64,000 bases of DNA from G965216255 sp965216255 (GTDB lineage: Bacteria > Bacteroidota > Rhodothermia > Rhodothermales > Bin80): contig OZ244148.1 of the NCBI GenBank assembly GCA_965216255.1, positions 558,001 through 622,000 on the forward strand. Direction: 5' to 3'. The position numbers were made by a program, and so were the translations under genes. How positions within the stretch are numbered: the stretch's first letter is position 1; each line of letters opens with the position of its first letter. The notes below the pieces were generated by a model, which searched no databases, was not told the DNA's origin, and worked only from the letters and a program-made list of their open reading frames with translations. Below, piece after piece: positions 8,401 to 18,800 of this stretch.

Positions 8401-10642
8401 TTGGAAAATCGTCGTTTTGAATCGTGCCGGTAGCAGTCTCGCGCAGCAACATGATGGCGGAAATGCTTAGCCCCGAGAGCGTAACGGAAAAGCCCTCATC
8501 TTCTTCGATTTCCGTATCTGCCTGAATGGGAACCAGAATAGTCTGTACTGTTTCTCCCACTCCAAACATCAGGGTGCCCGACGTAGCCGTGTAATCGCTA
8601 GCCGCCTCCGCCGCCCCGTCCGAGGTTGTGTAGTCTACTTGCATCTCTTCCGCGAGGGGGGCGCTCAAAGAAACGGGGAACCTCATGGGTCCCGAATCCT
8701 CGGCCACGCTTGCGTCTGCAATGGATAGCATTACTTCGTCGTCATCCCGGATCGTTCCCGTTGCCGAGCCAGTGGCAAGCTCCACAAAGTCGGTGTTACT
8801 GATCCCGGAGAGCGTTAGCGTAAATGTTTCGTCCAATTCCGGGTGCGCGTCATCCAGAATGGGCACTGATATGGTCTGCTCGGTATCGCGCGCATTAAAT
8901 GTCAGCTGCCCCGAGCTTGCCGAGTAATCCAGTCCGGCCTTGGCCGTCGCGTCGGCCGTCGCGTAGCCGACCGTAATGATCTCGCTGGTCTGAAGAGACA
9001 GGGTCACCGCAAAGGTCATGGTCCCGGCGCCCTCAGACGCGCTGGCATCCGCAATGGCCATTTCTATCTGGCACACGGCATTTACAATGCTTACCGATAG
9101 TCTGTCGTCAAAGCCCAGTGTCGCGTTGACCGGATCCGATAGCGCGATGTAGAACGTCTCCGCATTCTCCGAAGTATTGTCCGCCAGTATGGGCACAATT
9201 ACGGTTCTTTCGGTTTCGCCGACTCCGAAATTGATGGTGCCGGCGGCGTGCTCGTAGTCCTCATCCGCGCTGGCGGTTCCATCCGACGTGGCATAGTCCA
9301 CCGCGACCACCTCGGCACTGCTTGGCTCGAGCACTACCGTAAAGGACACGTCGCCCGCACATTCATTTACCGTGGTTGCAGAGCCGGATGCGAAGGCCAC
9401 CGCCGGGAGCACGTCATTGTCAATGATGGTGGCCGTCGCAGAAGCGGCTGCCAGATCCGCCCCGTCTGGTGCGGAAAGCTGGACCGAGAACGTTTCATTG
9501 CCTTCGACCAATCCGTCATCAATTATGGGTACCGATATGGTCTTCCTTGTCTCTCCCGGCGTGAATGTTAACGTCCCGGAAGTCGACCCGTAGTCCAAGG
9601 CCTGCTTGGCCGATGCATCTGCGGTAGCATAGTCTACGGATACCGTACCCGAACTAGCCGGCAACAGCGTTACGGCAAGAACGAGTGGCCCGGCGTCTTC
9701 CTCGACATGGCTATCGGCAATGGAAAGCTCAGGGGTGGAAGCGCCATCCAGAATCGTGCCCGTGGCCGTTGATTGGCCGAGCGTGGCATCGCCTGTGGGG
9801 CTGCTCAGCTCCACGGTAAATGTCTCGCTGCTTTCATCTACGCCGTCATCGGCGATGACCACCACAAACGTTCTTGAAGTCTGCCCCGCCGCGAACGTCA
9901 GCACTTCGGAGGCGGCCGTGTAGTCCGTCCCGGCCGTAGCCGTGCCGCCGGATCCTGTGGCTGCGGTCACGGATATGGCTTCGCCGGAGGGCGCATTCAA
10001 CGTTACGGGAAAGCTCACGCGCCCCGCACTCTCATAGGCACTCGCATTCGCAATGGAAATCGCCGGCGCCGCGTCGTCGTCATGGATCGTGACGCGGACA
10101 GTTGCCACGACAATGTTAGCGTCGGGGTGACTTGGGTTCGAGATTTCTACTAGGAATGTCTCTACGGGCTCTTCGATGTTGTCGTCTATAGTGGGTATAG
10201 TTGCGTGTGCCTTAGTGTCGCCAGGATCAATGGTTACCGTCATACTGACGCTTTCATAGTCCTGTCCGGCAATCGCGGTTTCGTCTGCTGTGACAATATC
10301 CAAGCTTACGGCAACCTCTGCTACCGTACTAAACGTAACCTCAACTACGATGGGGTCGCCTTCGCACACCTCGCCTGATCCTATTTCCGGGCAGGCCGCG
10401 CCATTCATGGCTGCACTTTTCAAGACCGCGGATTCCAAGCTGATTTCCAGTCTTTCGGACTCATCCCCGTAGAGAGTCGACAGGCCATCGTCTTGCCCAT
10501 TGTCCGCTCTCCTCGAAGGGATCTTCTCGGGCTGCGCCAAGATTTGGGGCGCGGGCCTTTTGTGCTGCGAAGCGCTATCTCCTGCGGTCAGAATGCAGGC
10601 AAGCAGGAAAATTATACTACAGTAGCCTATCCTGGAAATCAT
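5408..10642 (-). CDS. Calx-beta repeat protein with C-terminal autotransporter-like beta-barrel
   Basis: The 1744-residue protein opens with a signal peptide (MISRIGYCSIIFLLACILTA). It then carries about nine tandem Calx-beta domains of about 110 residues from residue 70 to 1070, each with an opening such as LSIADASVAEDSG, a middle DYTATSGTLTF-type block and an end ATGTIxDDD. Two related repeats follow (GVTVSNTALEILEGSS and GVIIEPIVLAIQEGSS, about 1070-1290). The last 450 residues look like an outer-membrane barrel: alternating hydrophobic strands, a WGRVEDM segment like those in autotransporter barrels, and a C-terminal aromatic residue (GVLDW). Calx-beta domains normally bind calcium through acidic loops, so a surface adhesin is likely. 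An inverted repeat lies just upstream of the start (10650-10665). Confidence 0.85.
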   Translation of the reverse strand: MISRIGYCSIIFLLACILTAGDSASQHKRPAPQILAQPEKIPSRRADNGQDDGLSTLYGDESERLEISLESAVLKSAAMNGAACPEIGSGEVCEGDPIVVEVTFSTVAEVAVSLDIVTADETAIAGQDYESVSMTVTIDPGDTKAHATIPTIDDNIEEPVETFLVEISNPSHPDANIVVATVRVTIHDDDAAPAISIANASAYESAGRVSFPVTLNAPSGEAISVTAATGSGGTATAGTDYTAASEVLTFAAGQTSRTFVVVIADDGVDESSETFTVELSSPTGDATLGQSTATGTILDGASTPELSIADSHVEEDAGPLVLAVTLLPASSGTVSVDYATADASAKQALDYGSTSGTLTFTPGETRKTISVPIIDDGLVEGNETFSVQLSAPDGADLAAASATATIIDNDVLPAVAFASGSATTVNECAGDVSFTVVLEPSSAEVVAVDYATSDGTASADEDYEHAAGTINFGVGETERTVIVPILADNTSENAETFYIALSDPVNATLGFDDRLSVSIVNAVCQIEMAIADASASEGAGTMTFAVTLSLQTSEIITVGYATADATAKAGLDYSASSGQLTFNARDTEQTISVPILDDAHPELDETFTLTLSGISNTDFVELATGSATGTIRDDDEVMLSIADASVAEDSGPMRFPVSLSAPLAEEMQVDYTTSDGAAEAASDYTATSGTLMFGVGETVQTILVPIQADTEIEEDEGFSVTLSGLSISAIMLLRETATGTIQNDDFPSVSVADTVVVENAGHATFTVKLSEASKHAATLRYSTSDGTAEAGADYLMSGGTLTFEPGVTKRTINVPVLEDELDEEDEAFTFSLEDPVGAVLANGAATGTIVDNDDPPTLTISDATAAESDGSMVFAVLLDAASTKSVSMQFATSDGTAEADTDYEESAGTVTFKPGEVTQTVSVAVLEDAVDEDDETLEVVLSDPVNASVIDGTAVGTITDDDEPPGLFIADATASEGDELIAFAVRLDAKSQREVTAQFATSDGSAKAEMDYTTQMGTITFVAGDTTQMVTVPVLDDFVDEDLEDFTVALTSPVNATIKDGGATGRISDDDTKGVTVSNTALEILEGSSKAYAVALATQPTANVNVDVGGIAGDVSVDKTRLAFTPDTWNVAQTVTVLAAEDDDAVPDDVVTLTHSATGGDYDGLPGGNVAVTIRENDATGVIIEPIVLAIQEGSSESYTVILTSKPTGQVTVSMTADLSSTDVLVNQSVLAFSPENWDEAQSVVVTALDDADAATDDPVSLPHTVGGADYDGVHADAVLLTITEDETTWDAISVDWLARFGRTVASQAVTTIGSRLTDVTHSPASVRLGNSPQVGTGFGPESGSTGLGQQRLHPGRLLRQSSFDVSSTLKSDGSVERLSTWGRVEDMRFMGTGTGYDINGDVVTGFVGADYERNRFLVGLGASYAHAVGGYDFGIGTDGQGSITTSLISVYPYARYRFTSRILGWGLIGYGRGSLTLTEDVPGMDEVTDVTMRMAGMGVKGSLVSASNAGGFDLAVKSDAFVVRAKSEDVEALAQSYGDVLKIRLAVEGSYRIRIGTSSAATPSLEIAARQDAGDAETGTGMEIVGALRFTGGGLTLEAAARRLMIQRDRNYEEWGLGGLLRFTRGTAGRGLTLAVRPTAGRSSTGADLLWMSRDMPRPGSVRASPQRRLATEVGYGMGVAGNSGSITPYATIELSRAHSRAVRVGGRWRMGSSLSVHLEGGRRTGYFGAASHQVLLRGVLDW

Positions 10643-10649
10643 TTGCTAT

Positions 10650-10665
10650 CGGAGCTTGAGCTCCG
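10650..10665 (-). promoter_or_regulatory. Short inverted repeat before the Calx-beta gene
   Basis: CGGAGCT-TG-AGCTCCG is a 7-bp perfect inverted repeat located 8 bp upstream of the ATG of the Calx-beta gene. It could fold over the ribosome-binding region or bind a regulator. It is short enough to be chance. Confidence 0.25.
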
Positions 10666-11136
10666 GATCACTTGTGGCGAAATGGTTGGAAGAGGCGGCA
10701 TGGCATATGCACAATGCTTGGGCAAAGTTCTCTGGCATGCTCCGCAACCGGCGGCTCATAGTGGACCCACCTTATTCACCAGAATCTTCAGTTACGTTCG
10801 GAGGAACTGCCGGCGGCTTCACAGATCGCCCTTAAGTTTGTGATTATCAAGGTATTGCGAGGGATACTATTTCACACTCCAGCGTTCTACGCCTTGGCCC
10901 GCGATGCACAACTAATGTGAATGCAGTGTAGACAATGGCCCCTTCTTTTTGTTCTCCTGTCCCTTCAATAGATCGGTAAGGATTAGCGGATCCTACACGG
11001 AAAACCTGTCTTTGGACGCAGGCGCCATCCTGGTGCACGCACTGTTTGCCCTCACCGGATTCATAGAGCGCCTCTCCTGTTCGATTTCCGGAATCCGGCG
11101 CGAACAACCCACAGCCTCAAGCAACTGCTGCGCAGT
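10666..11136. other. Intergenic, no gene recognised
   Basis: No reading frame with recognisable protein similarity was found on either strand. The region separates the Calx-beta gene, transcribed to the left, from a decayed HEPN-like gene transcribed to the right, so it should hold the promoter of the Calx-beta gene. Confidence 0.4.
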
Positions 11137-11688
11137 GTGCACGATGACGGGTCAGCCACTGTGCACGTTTCCACAAGAGAGCTGGGCGAGGATCCCAAGG
11201 CAAGCGAAAACGAGCTGACAAAGCGACTCGGTTCCACCATGATCAACGCCATGATCAACGCCATGATGTCCGCGTTCGTGTGCGAGTTGGCGATGAAGGC
11301 GTTGCATCTTACCCGCATGGACGAAACCCGTAAGAGTCATGACCTGTGGCGGCTGTAGCGCGACCTGCCGGAGGACCGCAGGGCGCCAATGGAAGAAGAT
11401 TGGCCGGAAGTCGGTTCAGTGCTGAAGAATGTGCGCCACACCTTCGACAAATGGCGATACTTCGAGCAGAATGTGGGTGGTCGCGGCATGAGCGCGATGA
11501 TCGACACAGACCGGCCGTTCGCTCTGGCAAAGGCGGCGCGTGTGCTTCTCGACGAGGCTGAGCTGATGGGGCTCGGGTACTCGTTTGACATCAATGCGAC
11601 GCAAGAGGCGACCACGACCAGCGACCGGCAATACATGCACGTCATCCACAAAATGTACACCACGGCTAGGGAGGCGCCCCCGCGGTGA
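11137..11688 (+). pseudogene. HEPN-like gene broken by an amber codon
   Basis: One frame runs from 11137 to 11688 and is interrupted only by a TAG at 11356-11358. Read through it, the protein has a helical segment (SAFVCELAMKALHLTRM), then ETRKSHDLWRL, DLPEDRR and TFDKWRYFEQN. The order cell-E-LxxKAL, HDL, LPED and WRYFE is seen in helical HEPN-like proteins in bacterial genomes. I recognise the pattern but cannot name the family with certainty. Because the frame before and after the stop is the same, a point mutation is the simplest explanation. The start is uncertain. Confidence 0.45.
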
Positions 11689-12222
11689 CGGACTACGGCA
11701 TCCGGCAAATTGAATCATCGGAGGAACCTGGAAGTCCGGTCGAGGCATTCTGCGTGGACGATTTCCGAGTGAACCGGCTCCAACATCAGGCGGCGAGACT
11801 TAGGGGGATGGGGATGATGAGTTCGTGGCATCGTGAATTCCTCTTCCCAAAATGGGTCGGTGTCCACCAGAAGGGGGCAGCTCCTAGCGTCAAGCTGTCC
11901 GGACTTCAGGGTCGATCGCCCAGGCACAACCTGTCCGTGTACGTCCGATAGGGTATAGTATTTCTGAGATGACGGGATGTAAGAACGACGTGGGGGCACT
12001 GCACACTTTGGCCCTTCGGCGATTCACACGAGCGTCGCTACGTAAACTCCACCGCAGCCGTATCTTACGCCCTATCAGCCCCCGTTCTCGTCGCTGGACG
12101 GGTGTGCCCGGTACAGGATCATGGACGAGCGGATCCTGTATGAAGTGTGGCCCGAGTTGTTCATGCCGTCGTCGAACAACGATACCGATATCGGAGGGGA
12201 GTAGCGCTGAGAGTAGGCAACA
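11689..12222. other. Intergenic, short decayed ORFs only
   Basis: Only short, unrecognised frames are present. A 30-codon frame ending at 12204 (MDERILYEVWPELF) lies just before the nuclease gene and could be a leader or the tail of a lost gene. Nothing further can be supported. Confidence 0.35.
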
Positions 12223-13215
12223 ATGGCGAAACTGGCAGCCTGGAGGGTAGACACGCGGCGGGACGAGGATGGCTCACAGCGGCCGGAACCTCAGAAGGTC
12301 GAGCGCTCCTGCATCGAATTGGAGCGAAATCTCGAAGACTGGATTGTGAACGACGTGACGCTGATCGGGGAGGGATTGACACTGGTTGGCCGCCAGATAT
12401 CGATCGATGACGGAAGGCTCGATCTGTTGGCTATCGATTCGCGGGATCGCTGGGTAGTGATCGAGGTCAAGCCCGGGATGCTCGACTCTGGCGCACTGGG
12501 ACAAGCGCTCTGCTACGCCTCGTCACTTGCCCGTCTTGACGCGGATGAGCTCTGCGGGAAGCTCGAAGCTAGCGCCGGCAAGTTCGGGAACGCGGAAACG
12601 CTGTCAGCGAGAGTGACGCAGTGTCTGGCCGACCAAGGAGAGGAGCGGGAGATCGCCGTGCTGCTCGTTGGCGCTGGAACCCACGCAGGATTGGAGCGCA
12701 TGAGAGAGTTTCTCGGACGCTTCGGCGTCCCGATCGGCATCGTCAGCTTCGAGGTGTTCGAGCTAGACGGCGGCCCGCAGTTGCTGGTTCGTGAGGTGGT
12801 TGACGAACCAACCAGATCGCTCCCTCCAAAACGCCGGTACACTGTTGAGGCGATCCGTGGCCTGGCTGTTGATGTGGGCGTGGGCGAGCAGTTCGATCGC
12901 TTTGTCAAGATGTCGGAGCAGGCTTGCCTGGCGGTGCAGCCGCAACGGGCATCTGTGAGAATCGCGCCACCGGCGAACCGGACCCGATTCCTGATGTACG
13001 CGGGGCCGCGGGCCGGCGGAGAATTGGGTATCTGGGTGGGTCCAAAGGAATTCGCTAGGTGGTATCCATACATTGACGAAGAAGAGGCCACCACCGCGCT
13101 TGGTAAGTACGGAGACGGCGCGTACCTAGCCGGCAAGGAGCTCCACGAACGACTTGAGCAAATCGAGCGCTTCTTGACAAAGCACTTCCCACAGCCGGAA
13201 ATTCACGGAGCGTAG
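12223..13215 (+). CDS. NucS/DUF91-like PD-(D/E)XK nuclease domain protein
   Basis: The 330-residue product has, at about residues 28-95, LERNLEDWI, GRLDLLAIDSRDRWVVIEVK and GALGQALCYASSLARL. This is the D-x(n)-ExK core of the DUF91/NucS-type PD-(D/E)XK nuclease fold, with catalytic D in GRLDLL and E-V-K in VVIEVKPG. The remainder (residues 100-330) is unassigned and may be a DNA-recognition or regulatory part. DUF91 proteins outside Actinobacteria and Archaea often lie in mobile or defence contexts, which fits this window; the real target is unknown. It stands alone, without a coupled neighbour. Confidence 0.7.
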   Translation: MAKLAAWRVDTRRDEDGSQRPEPQKVERSCIELERNLEDWIVNDVTLIGEGLTLVGRQISIDDGRLDLLAIDSRDRWVVIEVKPGMLDSGALGQALCYASSLARLDADELCGKLEASAGKFGNAETLSARVTQCLADQGEEREIAVLLVGAGTHAGLERMREFLGRFGVPIGIVSFEVFELDGGPQLLVREVVDEPTRSLPPKRRYTVEAIRGLAVDVGVGEQFDRFVKMSEQACLAVQPQRASVRIAPPANRTRFLMYAGPRAGGELGIWVGPKEFARWYPYIDEEEATTALGKYGDGAYLAGKELHERLEQIERFLTKHFPQPEIHGA

Positions 13216-13536
13216 GCCGTTTTGTAGCATCGGAACCAGAAATAGGCGTTAAGGAGCCCGGTCCGCCGATTCTCCAAAAGGGACGACTTTGCCCACGCTG
13301 AAGCCTGAAAATGGCACAGTTAGGCATCCAGGAATCTACGTTTCGCGGCCTCATCCCGTGTAACCTTAGAACTGACCACGGTGCCTTGAGAACAGACGTA
13401 CACAGTAGCGGGAAGATCGCCGGCCAGCTCTGGAACCCATAGGAATCCAGCGGTCGGCCAAGTCAATCACGGAGATAGATTTGGTCGCCAGTAAGCTGCA
13501 GAATATTTTGAGTTCGCCTTGCCGTCATACGTTTTC
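13216..13536. other. Intergenic, no gene recognised
   Basis: No coding pattern or RNA gene was recognised in this 320-bp stretch between the nuclease gene and the broken subtilase. Confidence 0.4.
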
Positions 13537-14880
13537 ATGTTGAGACATCGCCTGAAATACGGCTCGCTAGTAAGTCTGGCGGCGTTATAAGTCAACGTCG
13601 CAAATGCCCAGCGCTTCGGGCCTACCGATTTGTACAGCCCCGGGTTCGTCTGGGTGCAATTCGAAGAGGGGGCAGCCGTCTCTGCGATTGCTGGCAAGAC
13701 AGGCCTTGCAATTCTTGACCTGGAGGCTGCCCTTTTTGGCGTCTCCCTAATTGCAAAGGCTTTTCCCTTTGTAGACCGTGTGGCACAAACGCGAGACCTT
13801 GCCGAGAGCACGAAAAAGCTGCAGCGCATCTATGCTGTGAGTCACGATGAATCCTTTGATTCCAAACTAGTAGCCGCTGCCCTGGCACGGGATCCGAGCG
13901 TCGTGTATGCCGAACCGCGCTTTGTCCGTGTGCCAACCTGGGATCAAACGCATTCAAAAACAGGCGGAACAGCTTACCCCGAAACACCTAGTGATCCCTT
14001 GTTTGCACAAGCACCATACATGCAGCGTCTTCGATTGCCCGATGCCTGGGATGTAGTAAAGGGCGAGCAGGGGGATGTCGTGATTGCGATTGTGGAGTTG
14101 TTGGGCATCGGATTTAGCTATGAAGACCTTCGGGGCACACTGTGGATCAACTTGGGTGAAATTCCAGGCAACGGCGTGGACGACGATGCAAACGGATTCG
14201 TGGACGACGTGCACGGTTGGAATTTTCCCACGAATTCGCCGATTGTCTCGGGCCCCGAAAGTGATTTTTGTGTACGACACGGCATGGCCGTGGCCGGCGG
14301 AGCCTTGGCGGAAGCGGACAACGGCATTGGGCTGGCCGGAACCAGTTGGAACGCCAAGTTCATGCCATCGGTCGGCGCTGGCGTGGGGATTACGTACGCG
14401 GCCCTGAACGGGGCCGATATCGTCGTCGCGAGCTATGGGGGGTCCGGCTTTTCTCAGACGCAAGCGCAGGTTATGCAGTCGGCCGTGGATGAAGGGGCCC
14501 TCGTGGTAGCAGCAGCCGGCAACAATACTGTAAATAGCGATCAATTCCCGTTTTACCCGACCAACTACCCCGTTAATCTTAGCGTTGGGGGCACCCTGGC
14601 AGGATCGGACGAGAACTACTACAACTACGGCAGGAGCGTAAACGTGTTTGCGGCGGGAAGAAACGTAGTTATCCCCGTCCCCGGGAACGCATACGGCAGG
14701 GACAACGGCACGTCCTTTGCGTCCCCGCTGGTCGCCGGTATTGCGGCGCTGGTCAAGACAGCAAACCCGAATTTCACACCGCATCAAGTGCGCGAACAAG
14801 TGCGGCTTACTGCTGATAATTTCGTGTATCTTGGCCCAGTCAGGCCAAGGGCGCTGATCCGACGTCACTTGAACGAATAG
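13537..14880 (+). pseudogene. S8 subtilase, nonsense in signal peptide, catalytic Asp lost, 3' end replaced
   Basis: A frame starting at ATG 13537 encodes a signal peptide (MLRHRLKYGSLVSLAAL), meets TAA at 13588-13590, and continues in the same frame (VNVANAQRFGPTDLYSPGF) into a subtilase. Reinitiation at TTG 13630 would give a protein without a signal peptide. The catalytic His (RHGMAVAGG) and Ser (NGTSFASPLVAG) motifs are present. The Asp motif, normally D-S/T-G after VVIAIV, reads ELLGIG. The last 20 or so residues after about 14820 lie antisense to an IS21 istA fragment, so the native C-terminus (often a T9SS sorting domain in this group) is gone. This is a three-way decayed protease gene. 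Confidence 0.75.
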
Positions 14881-15010
14881 CGCCTTCTCCAGTACCGCAT
14901 CCGTCACGTCTTCAGGCAACGGCCAGGTAAGTCCCGCCTGCGCTGCTCGACGCAGGTAATTGCAGATCGTGGTGTGACGTGGCCCAAGACAGCGTCCTAT
15001 TCTCGCGATT
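14821..15010 (-). pseudogene. IS21 istA N-terminal fragment
   Basis: On the minus strand the frame reads SVIARIGRCLGPRHTTI, CNYLRRAAQAGLTWPLPED and RPWPDWAKIHE. This is the HTH and linker of IstA of the IS21 family. It forms the 3' junction of the subtilase pseudogene and continues no further, so it is a solitary fragment. Confidence 0.7.
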
Positions 15011-15284
15011 ACTGAGTTTGGCCTGAAAAGAAAGCCGAAGAACATCGTGGAGTTTGCGCATGGAGATCCGGTTTGCAGGCATCGAAATCTTCTGTGATGA
15101 TGAACGAGTATGTCGGTACCCTTGGAGTACAGGAAATCCCCAGCGTTGCCCAGACAGAACAACCGAGCATTCCAACCACGAGTGGCCTGCCATTCCGGCA
15201 GGCCCGCAAAGAGTGGACACCTTGTGCTGGAATGCACGTAAAGAATGGAGCGGAATTGGTGGAAACCTTCAAATGGAATAGATG

Positions 15285-15650
15285 GAAATCTTGCCGTGAA
15301 ATACGCAGTAGATGCCGAAACTTGCAAATCGTGATTTCATCCGGTGCCTGGCCCGGCTGAAGGGAGGCAAAGCGGCGCAAGGATACGTTATCGTACAGGG
15401 CATCCTCTATGCCGGGGTCCGAGTAGCCATACCTCTGCTGTAGGAAGTAGACGCGCAGCATGGTCTCGAGCGGTATGGGCGGGCGGCCCCTTTCTGCTTT
15501 GGGATAGCAGGGGCGATCTCGGAAACGACCTTAGTTCCATGGTAGCACGGCATCCATCCGCTCCAAGAACTTTTGCATGCGCGTCTTCCTGGGCCTGTTC
15601 AGGTAGGTGGTGTCCTCAAAAGAGAGCTGATGCATCGACTTGGCTCGCAT
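15285..15650 (-). pseudogene. IS5-family transposase N-terminal remnant
   Basis: The frame starts MRAKSMHQLSFEDTTY, has an in-frame TAA at 15531-15533 after MDAVLPWN, and goes on in the same frame with RGRPPIPLETMLRVYFLQQR, YGYSDPGIEDALYDN and TICKFRHLL. That is the conserved N-terminal third of IS5-type transposases. The DDE catalytic part is missing and sequence similarity stops at about 15285. Confidence 0.75.
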
Positions 15651-15804
15651 ATTGAGTTTGTAATCCGTAATGAGATTGTTCTTTCTATTGATCAGGGGTT
15701 CCCCTACTTCAGCAAATATGCGCGTGCTGAGCGAGAATCCTTGCGATTTTGACCGGCAATCCGTATTCATCCTGCAAAAGGCTAACCAACCACCTTACCG
15801 CAAT

Positions 15805-18800
15805 ATGTTCAACTATAGGCTTTTGACGGGAATCAACGCTGCCGTGTTTTTAGTGCTAACCATTCTTGTCCTGCGCCCAGAGGGACAGCCAGAGAAGGCA
15901 GACATGGCCGAGATGCCAACAGAGAAATCGAGGCGCATGGACGACTTCAGCCATCCGGATCAGTTCCTGGCCTATCATGCCGCCATTCGAACTGCCGAAA
16001 ATGGGCCGGTATATCCCGCCAACTACCGCATGGACGCATTCACGAAGGCCGTTGCTGCAAGGAAGACGCCCGGGCGGAAGCTGGAGTGGGTCGAACGCGG
16101 ACCGGCCAACGTCCCCGGCAGAACGCGTGCGCTGATTGTGGATCCGGACGATGCCTTCCATCAGACATGGTTTGTTGGCTCGGTGGGAGGTGGGCTCTGG
16201 AAAACCAGTGATGGCGGGCAATCCTGGCAGGTTCTTACGGACCACTTACCAAACCTTTCGGTTTCGGCGCTTGCCATGGCGGATTCTGACCGTGATGTGA
16301 TCTATATGGGGACGGGAGAAGGTTTCGGCAACCTTGACGGTATTGTTGGATCCGGCATTTTCAAGACGACCGATCGGGGGAATACCTGGACGCAGCTGAG
16401 CTCCACTACACAGGGCCCGGACTTTCTTTTTGTCAATCGTCTGGCCGTAGATCCTGGCGATGCCAATACGGTAGTGGCTGCCACCAACACCGGAATTTAT
16501 CGTTCATCCGACGGTGGCAGCTCCTGGGATAGCGTGTATATGCATGAACACAGACTCCGGGTCCAGGATCTCAGAGCTCGGCCGGATGACTTCAATACCC
16601 AGTTTGCGACAGTAAGAGGCAGCGCCGTGCTTCGCTCCACCGACGGGGGGCGCACATGGGAGGTATCTTTTGATGACTTTGTCTCTGACGTCGGTAGGAT
16701 GGAGTTGGCCATTGCTCCATCGAATCCAATTGTGGTGTATATGTCGGTAGAATCCAGTAACGGAGCCCAGCTGTATCGGACCAGCGACGGGGGTGAAACG
16801 TGGAGCCATGTAGTTGAAGCTGGATCGGGTGAGACCAACTGGTTGGGTACCCAGGGCTGGTATGATCAGACGCTTGCGGTGCATCCCTTTGACGTTGACC
16901 ATGTTTTCTTGGGTGGTGTCAGGTTGTGGGAGACTACCATGCTACCAGACACCAATGAAGGCAGGTTTCTGTCGGATTTTGAAGAGTCAAATACGTTCTC
17001 GTTCCTTGATTTCGTGGCTTTTGCATCAGGAAACTATTTCGGAGGCAGGCTACAGTCTGGAGATGTTGACGATGAGATTTTGGATGTAACGCCGGAAGAT
17101 TTCGTTTCGGTAGAAATCCGGTTTGGTCCCGGGCGCAGCCAGAAGGCGCACCGGTTTGCTGTTTCATCGACTGGCGGTGCAGCAGGGGACGGTGGCGCCG
17201 GTATTGCCTTTGCGGATTACCAGTATCGGAACTATGCAGACGTGCCGTTTGAGGTCTGGGATATCGATAACAGCCGTCAACTCATGGTCTCATTCCGAGA
17301 TCAGGCAGATGATGGAGTGTACGACCTGAAGCCCGAGCAGACCTTGGGAGCTCGGGACGACCAGAGCCGGGAATACTTATTCATCCACGGATATGAATAC
17401 AATGGCACCGAGCCTGACGAGCGAATTGCCCAAGATGGCGGACTTATCCATAAGATCCTGTATTTCATGCGGCCCATCCTGGCTGAAGACGGGCTCTGGG
17501 ACGGGGCCAATCTGCCGGAGTCCGTGTTGCGGATCACTGCGAAGTCGAGCACGGGACTATTGCGGCAGACTTCGGAGCACCCGGCCAGTGGCAGTGTACA
17601 CGTGGACCATCACAATATAATTGTCATTCCGATTGATGAATCAGAGAACCTGTTCAGCATTCTCAACGCGAATGACGGCGGGGTGTACTTTTCCGAAGAC
17701 AGTGGAGCGAGCTTCAATCCGGTTCGCAGGGGGCTTAATACCACGCAATTCTATGGAGTAGACAAGCGGCCCGGATTCAATGTGTACATCGCGGGTTCTC
17801 AAGATAACGGCACGTGGCGCTCCTACAACAATCCGCATAGCGGCCAGGGCTGGCTAGAGGGTCCGAGTGGGGATGGTTTCGATACGGTTTGGCACTCCGA
17901 GGATGCGAATTACATGCTTGCTTCTTCACAGTTCAACACCGTATGGCGTTCTACGTCGGGTGGCAGGCAGTTCGTAGAGGTAGAGGGCCCAACCGACACT
18001 GACCCGTTTATTACGGTCTTCGGGAACTCGAAGGATTGGCCCGACCGTGTCTTTATGGTAGGTTCCAGTGGTGTCTGGCGCTCCGTGGATTTCGGCGCGA
18101 CTTGGACAGTTGTTCCTCTTTCCAGAGAGGCTTGGGACGGACATGGCACCGGCAAGGTTGATGTGGCTCTGGCCAATCCCAACGAAGTGTGGGCAGGCTA
18201 CAGGCACGACAACCAGGGCCCCAGAACGGGCATGGTCCACGTCTCCACGGACGGTGGATATACGTTTAACCCCGTTAGCGTCCCGGATATGGCTCCAGAA
18301 GCATCCATTTCCGGCATAGCTACGCATCCCAATGTAGACAGCACCGCGTATTTGCTGTATTCCATATATAGCATGCCCAAGATATTGCGGACGACGGACC
18401 TGGGCCAGACGTGGACGGACCTGTCCGGATTTGAGAGTGGGTCTCCCACGAGCACGAACGGCTTCCCCAACGTGGCGGTGTATGATCTGTTTGTTATACC
18501 GGCCATGCCCAATGTGATTTGGGCCGGCACGGAAATCGGTATCTTCGTTTCCGAGGATGATGGTGAATCGTGGGAGTACAGCGACAGCGGGATGCCCGCA
18601 GCTTCCATCTGGCAGATGCGCAATGTGGACAACCAGCTTATTCTGGCCACGCACGGCCGGGGGATATGGACGCTTGACCTTGATATAGCAAATGCGATCG
18701 AAGATGTGGCATCCGATGTGCCGGCATCCTTCCAATTGCAGCAGAATTACCCGAATCCATTCAATGCTTCCACCACGATCACTTTCGATGCGCCGCAGGC

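Noticed and set aside
6035..9923. Several plus-strand open frames opposite the Calx-beta gene
   Set aside because: They are serine- and valine-rich antisense shadows of the repeated Calx-beta codons with no ribosome sites or known motifs.
13954..15327. 457-codon open frame on the minus strand opposite the subtilase
   Set aside because: It is antisense to clear subtilase codons over most of its length; only the part at 14821-15010 has real (IstA) similarity.
17926..18735. 269-codon minus-strand frame opposite the propeller gene
   Set aside because: The plus strand encodes the propeller and T9SS domain without break; the minus frame has no recognisable motif.
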